From JANXQE01 sp035651635 (lineage in GTDB: Bacteria > Verrucomicrobiota > Verrucomicrobiia > Limisphaerales > UBA8199), in contig DASRFK010000271.1 in assembly GCA_035651635.1 (NCBI GenBank), forward strand, positions 1 to 9,419: DNA of 9,419 bases. Direction: 5' to 3'. The notes beneath the pieces are model-generated. The model was not told where the DNA came from. It worked only from the letters and a program-made list of their open reading frames with translations, and ran no database searches. Within the stretch, counting starts at the first letter, position 1; every line of letters starts with the position of its first letter. Below, one piece after another: positions 1 through 5,953 of the stretch. The translations under genes were made by a program, and so were the position numbers.

Positions 1-1377
1 CGGCGTTACTTCGAGAAACGGCTCGAACTTGAATACTTCGACCATCTCGCCCACCGCCTGTGCCTGCCGCGCTCCGCGCAACCCATAAACACCCGAGAAG
101 AATTCCAGGTTTTGCCGCACCGTCAGGTTCGTATACAAGGAGAACTTTTGCGCCATGTATCCCAGCCGCTGTCGCGCTCGGCTGGCGCTCTTCTTCAAGT
201 CGATCCCGGTGACGTGCGCCGTCCCCGAAGTTGGCGTGAGCAATCCGCACATCATCCGGAACGTCGTGGATTTCCCCGCCCCATTCGGCCCTAGCAGACC
301 AAAAATCTCTCCTCGTTTTACCTGAAATGTGACGCGGTCGGTCGCGACGAAATCGCCGAACTTTTTGGTCAGATCGACTGCCTCGACGACCGCCTCACCA
401 GCCGGAGCTGCCGGGTGCATGTGTCGAGCCAGTGCTGATTCCCCTCCCCCGGCGCCGCCGAGCGCGTCAATAAAGCCATCTTCAAACCGCGGCGGCACCG
501 GAACGGTTTGCGCTCGCGGCCCGGCATTGAACGCGGCCGGATCGGGACGCAGACCGCCCTGCCTCATCACTAATCGCACCGCGTGGCCTTGAATGACTCC
601 ATCCAGCACTTCCGGCTGGCTCAGCGCCCGGGCCAGCACCTGGCGCCGGCTGCCTTCAGCATTGCGAATTTGCCAGCACCGGTCTCGGATCCGCCCGGTC
701 AATTCCCCGGGCGGCCCGGCAAAAAGCAAATCCCCTTCGTTCAGCAGTAGAACTTCGCCGCACAACTCGGCCTCGTCCAGGTACGCGGTGCTCCAGATCA
801 CCGTCAGGCCTTGATGAATCAGTTCCTGGACCATTTTCCAGAGTTCACGCCGCGAAATGGGATCCACTCCCACGCTCGGCTCGTCCAATAGCAGCAGTCG
901 CGGCTTGCCCAGTAGCGCGCAGGCCAGACCCAGTTTCTGTTTCATCCCTCCCGAAAGCTTGCCGGCCAGTCGTTTGGTGAAACGGGTCAGATCCGTGAAG
1001 GAGAGCAATCGCTCGAAGGCCGCAGTGCGCTCCACCCCAATGACGCCGCGTAGATCCGCGTGCAGTTCGAGGTTCTCCTGAACCGAGAGATCTTCGTACA
1101 ACCCGAATTTTTGCGGCATGTAACCAATCCACTCGCGTGTATTGTTCAAGTTCGGAACTCCGGATCCGGTCCCTTGCTCGATGACGATGCTCCCCGACGT
1201 GGGTAGTAACAAGCCGGCTAAAATCCTTAGCAGTGTGGTCTTGCCCGCCCCGTCGGGACCCACCAGGCCGGTGATCAGCCCCGGCCTGACTTCCGCTGAA
1301 ATTCGGTTGAGGGCCGCGCGGCCCGAGCCGGTAAACCTTTTCTCGACCTCGTTAAGCTGGACCCGCAATTCGCCCAT
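1..1377 (-). CDS. Double-ATPase ABC transporter ATP-binding protein (YbhF-like), partial at the window edge
   Basis: Cytoplasmic ATPase subunit expected to power a drug or small-molecule exporter. The reading frame is open for 459 codons from the ATG at 1377 and leaves the window with no stop, so the C-terminus is missing. NBD1 shows Walker A GPDGAGKTT (residues 40-48), Q-loop Q89, signature LSGGMKQ (141-147) and Walker B LLLLDEP (about 161-167). After a linker, NBD2 shows Walker A GPNGAGKST (about 363-371) and Q-loop Q410; its signature and Walker B lie outside the window. In NBD1 the switch-histidine position reads STAYLDEAE, with Ala198 where His is usual, so this half is probably catalytically weaker. 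The two-NBD single chain resembles E. coli YbhF. The gene starts 12 bases after the stop of the membrane fusion protein gene, so the two are almost certainly one transcript, with ABC-2 permeases expected next. The family is sure; the substrate is unknown. Confidence 0.93.
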   Translation of the reverse strand, partial: MGELRVQLNEVEKRFTGSGRAALNRISAEVRPGLITGLVGPDGAGKTTLLRILAGLLLPTSGSIVIEQGTGSGVPNLNNTREWIGYMPQKFGLYEDLSVQENLELHADLRGVIGVERTAAFERLLSFTDLTRFTKRLAGKLSGGMKQKLGLACALLGKPRLLLLDEPSVGVDPISRRELWKMVQELIHQGLTVIWSTAYLDEAELCGEVLLLNEGDLLFAGPPGELTGRIRDRCWQIRNAEGSRRQVLARALSQPEVLDGVIQGHAVRLVMRQGGLRPDPAAFNAGPRAQTVPVPPRFEDGFIDALGGAGGGESALARHMHPAAPAGEAVVEAVDLTKKFGDFVATDRVTFQVKRGEIFGLLGPNGAGKSTTFRMMCGLLTPTSGTAHVTGIDLKKSASRARQRLGYMAQKFSLYTNLTVRQNLEFFSGVYGLRGARQAQAVGEMVEVFKFEPFLEVTP

Positions 1378-1389
1378 AGTCGCGTCAGC

Positions 1390-2373
1390 CTATTGGTTCA
1401 GCTTCACCGTCACCGGCATTCCCTGCCTTAGGCCCTCGTCCGGGCTCGCGATGACGATGCGCAGCCGGTAAACCAGGCTGGTGCGGAGTTCGGTCGTCTC
1501 GACGTTTTTCGGCGTGAACTCGGCTCGGGGTGAGATATACCCGATGGTCCCGGGGTAGGCTTTGGCGGGAGCTGAGTCCGAATATACGGCGACCTTCATG
1601 CCGGGATGGATTTGGCCCAGGTCGGGCTCGCGGATGTACGCCCGCACCCAGACCGGTTTTTCGAGTGAAACCGTAAAGACGGTCGTACCGGCCTGGACAA
1701 TAGCCCCGGGCTCCTGTGCCCGCGTGAGCACGATGCCGTCCGCTGGCGCTTTGAGCGTGGTGTCCTCCAGTTGGAGTTCGGTTGTGGCTTGCGCAGCCTT
1801 CGCTCGGGCCAGATCCGCCTTGGCCTGCGCGATTTCCTCGGTGCGGAAGCCCGCCTGCAACAGGTTGAGTTGTTCGCGCGCCGAGGCGAGCCGGGCTTCG
1901 GCTTCGCGGTAAGCGGCCTCGGCGTCGTCGCGTTCCTGGATCGAGACCGTGCGGCTGGTAAAGAGCTCTTGCTGGCGTTTATAAATGCGTTCGGCATTCG
2001 CGAAGGTGACCTCGCGTTCATGCATCTGGGCGCGGGCCTGCTCGATTTCCTGGGGACGATTTCCGGCCTGCAGCAAGGCAAGGCGCGCTTGCAACGAGGC
2101 GACCTGCCCGCAGGCTTCGTCGAGCTGATGATGGTAGGGCTCATCATCCAGGCGTGACAGCGTTTCACCTGTCTTCACCGGATCACCTTCATCGTGCAGC
2201 ATTTCTTTGAGCCTTCCCGACACACGAAATCCCAGGTTCACCTCGCGAATATCAACGTTGCCATAGAGCACGAGCGCATTCTGACTGGCGCCGCGCCAGT
2301 GCAGCCGGGCGTACCAGGTCCCACCCCCAATCACCACCAGCACGATCAAAATTATCAGCAGTCGCTTGTTCAT
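1390..2373 (-). CDS. HlyD-family membrane fusion protein (YbhG-like exporter periplasmic subunit)
   Basis: Periplasmic adaptor of an ABC efflux system, 327 residues, joining the inner-membrane transporter to the outer envelope. The ATG at 2373 gives a short basic start and one membrane segment (about residues 4-20, LLIILIVLVVIGGG). A longer in-frame start exists at 2508, but its 45 extra residues come from a repeat-rich intergenic region and would bury the membrane anchor. GGAG lies upstream of the chosen ATG. The anchor is followed by a lipoyl/barrel-sandwich half (VSGRLKEMLHDEGDPVKTGE), a long alpha-hairpin rich in Ala, Glu, Gln and Arg, the second lipoyl half (LKAPADGIVLTRAQEPGAIV) and a beta-barrel domain (PVWVRAYIREPDLGQIHPGM). 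The hairpin contains two similar strings, LLQAGNRPQEIEQARAQ and LLQAGFRTEEIAQAKAD. Its place just before the double-ATPase gene matches the E. coli ybhG-ybhF arrangement. The cargo cannot be read from the sequence. Confidence 0.93.
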   Translation of the reverse strand: MNKRLLIILIVLVVIGGGTWYARLHWRGASQNALVLYGNVDIREVNLGFRVSGRLKEMLHDEGDPVKTGETLSRLDDEPYHHQLDEACGQVASLQARLALLQAGNRPQEIEQARAQMHEREVTFANAERIYKRQQELFTSRTVSIQERDDAEAAYREAEARLASAREQLNLLQAGFRTEEIAQAKADLARAKAAQATTELQLEDTTLKAPADGIVLTRAQEPGAIVQAGTTVFTVSLEKPVWVRAYIREPDLGQIHPGMKVAVYSDSAPAKAYPGTIGYISPRAEFTPKNVETTELRTSLVYRLRIVIASPDEGLRQGMPVTVKLNQ

Positions 2374-2394
2374 TGCGTCCAGGAGCTCCGAAGG

Positions 2395-2520
2395 TTTTGG
2401 AGTGCGTCCGCTTCGCGGCGCCTTTGGGGGCGAAGCAGGGTCGAACGATTGAGATTCTCTCGCGGGTCGGCCGTCGTTGGGTTCCAAAAGCGGTGCATGG
2501 CACCGCACTCCAAGACGCTG
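2395..2520. repeat. Inverted-repeat hairpin element with TTGGAGTGCG heads
   Basis: The gap between the kinase gene and the fusion-protein gene holds a non-coding repeat. TTTTGGAGTGCG at 2395-2406 is matched on the opposite strand by CGCACTCCAA at 2504-2513, giving 10-base inverted ends about 110 bases apart. Inside the right end, GCGGTGC-ATG-GCACCGC at 2490-2506 is a perfect 7-bp hairpin with a 3-base loop. Read on the minus strand, the right end is TTGGAGTGCGGTGC followed by the rest of the hairpin. The same head-plus-hairpin design occurs at 4248-4355. I recall similar elements as dispersed repeats in Pedosphaera-type Verrucomicrobiota, but copy number cannot be tested here. A role as terminator or mRNA-stability element is possible but unproven. 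Confidence 0.6.
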
Positions 2521-2587
2521 GTGCGCCCTCCTGGAGCGGGTTCATCGTCCAACTGCATGCGCGAAAGTAAAAGTGAGCTTTCCACGT

Positions 2588-3517
2588 TCAGAGTTTTTCC
2601 ACGACTACTTCCGCGGCGAGTCGTTCGATTTCTTTTGGATCTACCTCGCCCGGCATCACGTTCAGGGCGTTGGCGGCCCCACTGGCGGCCGCCCACCGAC
2701 ACGACTGGCCCAAAGACTCTCCTTGCAACAACCGCCATACGAGCCCCGCCGTGAAAGCGTCACCTGAGCCGATTGCGTTGACGGCTTTGACCTGCGGAGG
2801 ATGGATGCGCCAAAGATCTTCACCATCCAACGCCAGCGCCGGAGATTTACCCGCCGTGACGACGACCCGCGCCGCGCCGCGCCGCTGCACTTCCTTCATG
2901 GCCGTGATGACCTCCGATTCGGTGCCGAGAGCGTGGCCGACGGTGGCGCCAAGTTCCTGCCGATTCGGTTTCACCAGTCCCGGCCCGGCCTCGAGTGCCT
3001 GCACCAGTGGCGGTCCCTGCGCGTCGACGATGCTTTGGATTCGATGGCTGTTCGCCAGGTTGGTGATTTTCCGGTAGAAATCCACCGGCCCGCCCGGAGT
3101 CAGACTCCCGGACATGACGACGGCCTGGCATCCGGGCAAAAGCCCCTGAACGATGGTTTCGAGCGACTCGTAATTCTCGGGCGCGACGGGCCGGCTCTCC
3201 TCGACCAATTCGGTTACGGTTTGACCGCTCTCATCTATGACTGTAAGGCATTGTCGGGTCGCAGGTGCAACTGAAATAAAATGGGTGGTGATTCCCCGCG
3301 CTCGCAGTTGCTTGAGGATCGCTGCTCCGCTATCTCCGCCCAGGAACCCCGCCGCGATCGCGCGTGAGCCCAACGTGGTCAGAACCTTTGCCACATTGAT
3401 CGATTTGCCGGCAATCCCATCGCAGGTTTGGTGCGCCCGATTGACGCAATCGAGTTCGAGCTTCCCGAAAACCATCACCCGTTGGGCCGCCGGAGTCGTC
3501 CCGATGCAAAGAATCAT
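2588..3517 (-). CDS. PfkB-family hexose-phosphate kinase (1-phosphofructokinase / tagatose-6-phosphate kinase type)
   Basis: Cytoplasmic sugar-phosphate kinase of 309 residues, the usual length for the FruK/LacC branch of the ribokinase superfamily. It transfers phosphate from ATP to a phosphorylated ketohexose or related sugar. The N-terminal substrate-binding signature is AGKSINVAKVLTTLG (36-50), with Ser39 where the usual GGKGxNVA has Gly. Other marks are SGSLTPGGP (136-144), the VKPNRQELG segment (182-190), and the C-terminal ATP/anion-hole motif NAIGSGDAFTAGL (247-259) with catalytic base Asp253. The ATG at 3517 is followed at once by the first beta strand (ILCIGTTPA), which fits the family start; GAGG lies about 15 bases upstream. 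It has no sugar-transport or PTS neighbour, so FruK, LacC or another specificity cannot be chosen. It is separated from the exporter operon by about 214 bases of repeat-bearing DNA. Confidence 0.9.
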   Translation of the reverse strand: MILCIGTTPAAQRVMVFGKLELDCVNRAHQTCDGIAGKSINVAKVLTTLGSRAIAAGFLGGDSGAAILKQLRARGITTHFISVAPATRQCLTVIDESGQTVTELVEESRPVAPENYESLETIVQGLLPGCQAVVMSGSLTPGGPVDFYRKITNLANSHRIQSIVDAQGPPLVQALEAGPGLVKPNRQELGATVGHALGTESEVITAMKEVQRRGAARVVVTAGKSPALALDGEDLWRIHPPQVKAVNAIGSGDAFTAGLVWRLLQGESLGQSCRWAAASGAANALNVMPGEVDPKEIERLAAEVVVEKL

Positions 3518-3569
3518 TGCTGCCCGTCACTGTCCTCGAAAATCGAGACTGAAAAAAGTCTTAATCGGT

Positions 3570-3604
3570 AAAAAATTCGGGGGCGATTTCTGCAAATCGC
3601 CCCC
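3570..3604 (-). terminator. Rho-independent terminator of the LTXXQ-protein gene
   Basis: GGGGGCGATTT (3579-3589) and AAATCGCCCCC (3594-3604) form a perfect 11-bp stem with a 4-base loop. On the minus strand the stem is followed, after GAA, by six T residues (complement of A3570-3575). It lies about 48 bases past the stop of the exported LTXXQ protein gene and just before the kinase gene, so it should separate those two minus-strand transcripts. This is the clearest terminator in the window. Confidence 0.88.
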
Positions 3605-3651
3605 GCGGGTCACCCGGCGGACTCGCACAGTCGTTCCGGGAATAGGATGGT

Positions 3652-4116
3652 CTACTGTCCGGGCTTTGGCGCGGGTGCGGGCGCTGGTGCCGGTGCCGGT
3701 GCTGCCGCGGGCTCGCCTTGTCGTCCGCCTGGGCCGCCGCGGCGGGCGCGCATCTGCGAACGCAGCGCTTGCCATTTCTCGAACTGTTCGGGCGTTAAGA
3801 GTGCCTTCACCTCTTTGCGTTCATCTTGCATGATCGCGCGCATTTTCTCTCTGCGTTCGTCACGTGAAAGGTTGTTGTCGGCCATTAGCTCCCGGCGTTG
3901 CTTGGCTTGTGTTTCCAGCAACGTCGTCATTTTGGCTTTTTGTTCGTCGTTGAGTTTGAGTTCCTCGCTCAACCGTTCCACTCGTTGCTTCACGTTGGGG
4001 CCGCGCCGCTCAGCGCGGCGGGTCGAATTCGTATCCTGGGCCGAACCGGTGGCGATCACCATTGACAAACCGGCCAGTATGGCCACTGCTGTACTGCTAA
4101 ATTTCTGCAATTTCAT
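3652..4116 (-). CDS. Exported Spy/CpxP-like LTXXQ-motif protein with an Ala-Pro tail
   Basis: Small periplasmic protein of 154 residues. Residues 1-26 are a typical signal peptide (MKLQKF, then a hydrophobic core AVAILAGLSMVIA, then GSA-Q for cleavage). The mature part is highly charged and helical. It has LKLNDEQKAKM (53-63) and LLTPEQFEKW (106-115), the paired L-x-x-x-Q/LTPEQ motifs of the Spy/CpxP group, which bind unfolded proteins or metals in the periplasm. The C-terminus is Arg/Gly-rich and ends in an (Ala-Pro) run (about 137-150) encoded by imperfect GGTGCC-like hexamers. The start at 4116 has a purine-rich GAGAGAAGA directly upstream and gives a clean signal peptide. An upstream in-frame ATG at 4203 has its own AAGGGG, but it would add 29 residues ahead of the signal peptide. 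The gene is monocistronic, with a strong terminator behind it. The chaperone role is inferred from the family. Confidence 0.8.
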   Translation of the reverse strand: MKLQKFSSTAVAILAGLSMVIATGSAQDTNSTRRAERRGPNVKQRVERLSEELKLNDEQKAKMTTLLETQAKQRRELMADNNLSRDERREKMRAIMQDERKEVKALLTPEQFEKWQALRSQMRARRGGPGGRQGEPAAAPAPAPAPAPAPKPGQ

Positions 4117-4220
4117 TCTTCTCTCTTTCTTTCTTTCGGCCCGCGTGGCCGTCGTATATAAGCAAAGACGCTGCCAGCGCCATTTGGTTACAGGGAAGTT
4201 CATGAGATCCCCTTCTGGTT

Positions 4221-4278
4221 CGGAGGCCCGCCTTCAGGCGGTCACGCGTTTGGAGTCCCGGCTTGAGCCGGTCACGCG
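4221..4278 (+). repeat. Two tandem 28-base repeat units, each with a small hairpin
   Basis: Units at 4221-4248 and 4251-4278 align at 23 of 28 positions and both end in CGGTCACGCG. Each contains a 6-bp hairpin: CCGCCT-TC-AGGCGG in the first and CCGGCT-TG-AGCCGG in the second. Two of the five differences are a paired change (C to G on one side, G to C on the other) that keeps the stem intact. Confidence 0.7.
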
Positions 4279-4355
4279 AGCCAAAAGGTAGCGCAGCCGA
4301 GTTCGGGGCGTGCCGGCCTTCGAACATCGCACCGGCTCAAGCCGGGACTCCAAAC
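4248..4355. repeat. Perfect 25-bp inverted repeat, 58-base spacer
   Basis: Bases 4248-4272 (GTTTGGAGTCCCGG onwards, ending AGCCGGT) are the exact reverse complement of 4331-4355; identity stops at both outer and both inner ends. Each arm itself contains the CCGGCT/AGCCGG mini-hairpin. The spacer 4273-4330 has no obvious coding content. The TTTGGAGT head is shared with the element at 2395-2520. It looks like two oppositely oriented copies of one dispersed repeat. Confidence 0.8.
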
Positions 4356-4464
4356 ACGAGACCGTTTACGACCGAAACGCCAGCTTGGTTGATTATCGAA
4401 GAAATCGTGGAATAGTTTATTCGTCGTGACATCAAGGACAGGACGTGGAACATTCTGCCGCGCT

Positions 4465-5082
4465 ATGAAGGTACTTTATTCTGTTTGTGCTTTAGTTCTT
4501 AGCCTGACTCTCGCTCGGGGGGATGAAGTCAAGGATTCCTCTCAGAAAGGCAAAACCGGCCCCGATGCCAATGAGGTCGCCGTGATTAAAACAACTGAAG
4601 GTGACATGGTCGTGAAGTTTTGGCCCGATGTGGCTCCGAAGACCGTTGAAAACTTCAAAACCCTGGCAAAGAAAGGCTTCTACAATGGCACCGCTTTTCA
4701 TCGCATTATTAAAGGATTTATGATTCAGGGCGGTGATCCTTTAACTAAGGACCCGGCTCGGGAAAGCGATTGGGGCACCGGCGGACCAGGCTACACGGTC
4801 AAAGCCGAATTCAATGCCCGGCCGCACAAACGCGGCGTTATTTCCATGGCGCGCAGCGGGGACCCGAATTCGGCTGGTAGTCAGTTCTTTATTTGCGATG
4901 GCGACGCACCGAATCTCGATCATAAATATACGGCGTTCGGCAATCTCATCAAAGGAGAAGACGTTCTGGGCAAGATTGCTGATACCCCCGTTGTTCCAGA
5001 CGCCCGTGGCGAGCCCAGCAAGCCGACCAAACGTGTTGAGATCAAGAGCATCGAGATTGTTCCCGCCGATTCCGTGAAATAG
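4465..5082 (+). CDS. Cyclophilin-type peptidyl-prolyl cis-trans isomerase, exported
   Basis: Speeds cis-trans isomerisation of X-Pro bonds, probably in the periplasm. It has 205 residues. Residues 1-19 (MKVLYSVCALVLSLTLARG) form a signal peptide, followed by a charged linker to about residue 36 and one cyclophilin domain. Active-site residues are present: R80 in FHRIIKGFMIQGGDP, F85, M86, Q88, and Q140/F142 in SAGSQFFIC. In NLDHKYTAFG the tryptophan of human CypA is Asn150 and the active-site His is Tyr155, as in many short bacterial cyclophilins. The ATG at 4465 is chosen because it gives the signal peptide; the upstream start at 4426 would add 13 unlikely residues. No clear Shine-Dalgarno sequence precedes it. 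It is followed after 18 bases by a cytosolic paralogue with the same C-terminal end IVPADSVK, so the pair arose by tandem duplication and is probably co-transcribed. Confidence 0.92.
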   Translation: MKVLYSVCALVLSLTLARGDEVKDSSQKGKTGPDANEVAVIKTTEGDMVVKFWPDVAPKTVENFKTLAKKGFYNGTAFHRIIKGFMIQGGDPLTKDPARESDWGTGGPGYTVKAEFNARPHKRGVISMARSGDPNSAGSQFFICDGDAPNLDHKYTAFGNLIKGEDVLGKIADTPVVPDARGEPSKPTKRVEIKSIEIVPADSVK

Positions 5083-5100
5083 CAGGAAACTTTGTCACCT

Positions 5101-5610
5101 ATGAGCAATAATGCCGAAGTAGCGATCATCACGACCACAAAGGGCCAGATGATCATCGAGTTTTGGCCGGACGTCGCCCCCAAGACGGTCGAGAACTTCA
5201 AAACCCTGGCGCAAAAAGGATTCTACGACGGGACCTGTTTTCATCGGGTCATTAAGGGATTTATGATCCAGGCAGGCGATCCTTTGACCAAAGATCTCAC
5301 GCAGGAAGCCAGTTGGGGAACCGGGGGGCCCGGATACCAGATTAAGGCCGAGTTCAACGACCGGCATCATGACCGCGGTGTCATTTCCATGGCCCGTTCC
5401 AATAATCCGGATTCGGCCGGAAGCCAGTTCTTCATCTGTCACGGCAACCCGCGTTTCCTCGATCGCCAGTACACTGCGTTTGGCAAATTGGTTCAAGGTG
5501 ACGACGTGCTGGAAAAAATCGGCACCGCGCCTACCCATTCGCCGGACCGGCCAAATGAGCGCGTGGGCATCGAGAGCATCAAAATCGTCCCCGCCGATTC
5601 GGTAAAATAG
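5101..5610 (+). CDS. Cyclophilin-type peptidyl-prolyl cis-trans isomerase, cytoplasmic paralogue
   Basis: Single-domain cyclophilin of 169 residues with no signal peptide, so it should act in the cytoplasm. Catalytic residues are R49 in FHRVIKGFMIQAGDP, F54, M55, Q57, and Q109/F111 in SAGSQFFIC. FLDRQYTAFG again has Tyr (124) in place of the usual His. The core is very close to the exported protein just upstream (shared runs include FWPDVAPKTVENFKTLA, WGTGGPGY and SAGSQFFIC), and both end in IVPADSVK. The ATG at 5101 has AGGA at 5084-5087; an in-frame TTG at 5092 is too close to that site. The 18-base gap to the upstream stop suggests one operon. The only clear architectural difference within the pair is the loss or gain of the leader and linker. 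Confidence 0.92.
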   Translation: MSNNAEVAIITTTKGQMIIEFWPDVAPKTVENFKTLAQKGFYDGTCFHRVIKGFMIQAGDPLTKDLTQEASWGTGGPGYQIKAEFNDRHHDRGVISMARSNNPDSAGSQFFICHGNPRFLDRQYTAFGKLVQGDDVLEKIGTAPTHSPDRPNERVGIESIKIVPADSVK

Positions 5611-5641
5611 GGCCTGGACAAATCGGTGGCTGTTCTGCCAG

Positions 5642-5680
5642 GCGCGAAAGCTTCGCGCAGTGAGCCCCGAGGGTGTTTTT
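5642..5680 (+). terminator. Possible weak terminator after the cyclophilin pair
   Basis: GCGCGAA-AGC-TTCGCGC (5642-5658) is a perfect 7-bp stem with a 3-base loop, 32 bases after the second cyclophilin stop. A run of six T residues follows at 5675-5680, but 16 bases beyond the stem, too far for a standard intrinsic terminator. It may be a partial terminator or an mRNA 3'-end stabiliser. Confidence 0.3.
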
Positions 5681-5753
5681 TCAAATCTGTGGCCGCCCCG
5701 AATCTGCGGTGGCAAATGGCTTGGCCTTGCCACTCCGTCGAACTGATTTTCGC

Positions 5754-5948
5754 ATGACATCCGCCGAACTTGCCAAAGTGCTGGAAGCCCTGGGTTGTCC
5801 GCCGCACAAATCCATGGAAATGGCGGCGCAACTGGATAAACGAGCCACGCAATTGGCCGAGCAGAAACAACGCAGTTACGACGACGCACTGACCCACCTG
5901 CTCGAACTGATGCGCCAGGGCTGGGCGGCCAAAGAGAAGGGAATTTAA
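5754..5948 (+). CDS. Small conserved-looking protein of unknown function, 64 residues
   Basis: I do not recognise the family. From ATG 5754 the product begins MTSAELAKVLEALGCPPHKS and continues as a charged, Gln/Ala/Arg-rich, probably all-helical chain ending GWAAKEKGI. There is no signal peptide or membrane segment, so it is likely cytoplasmic. The single Cys17 sits in a GCPPHKS turn between two predicted helices. A GTG at 5673 would extend it by 27 residues, but that part (FFQICGRPESAV) looks like translated intergenic DNA. No good Shine-Dalgarno sequence precedes either start. The stop lies 5 bases before the Nudix ATG, which implies co-transcription and perhaps translational coupling. The protein-like composition and the tight spacing are the main support for a real gene. 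Confidence 0.6.
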   Translation: MTSAELAKVLEALGCPPHKSMEMAAQLDKRATQLAEQKQRSYDDALTHLLELMRQGWAAKEKGI

Positions 5949-5953
5949 TTAAC

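Larger units (their letters stand above)
4117..4464. other. Divergent intergenic region, 348 bases, no gene seen
   Basis: This gap separates the minus-strand LTXXQ gene from the plus-strand cyclophilin pair and should carry both promoters. On the minus strand a TATATA lies near 4153-4158, but no good -35 box precedes it. On the plus strand TTGATT (4389-4394) and TAGTTT (4413-4418) with an 18-base spacer form a weak sigma70-like candidate for the cyclophilins. The centre (4221-4355) is filled by hairpin repeats, listed separately. Open frames across it are repeat-derived and do not look like protein. Confidence 0.6.

Noticed and set aside
2374..2508. 45-residue N-terminal extension of the HlyD-family protein
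   Set aside because: It is coded by repeat DNA and would bury the membrane anchor.
4117..4203. 29-residue N-terminal extension of the LTXXQ protein from ATG 4203
   Set aside because: The site has a fair AAGGGG, but the extension would place charged residues ahead of a clean signal peptide, and the ATG at 4116 has its own purine-rich ribosome binding site.
5709..5733. GTGGCAA/TTGCCAC inverted repeat before the small gene
   Set aside because: A 7-bp stem with an 11-base loop and no T-run; could easily be chance.
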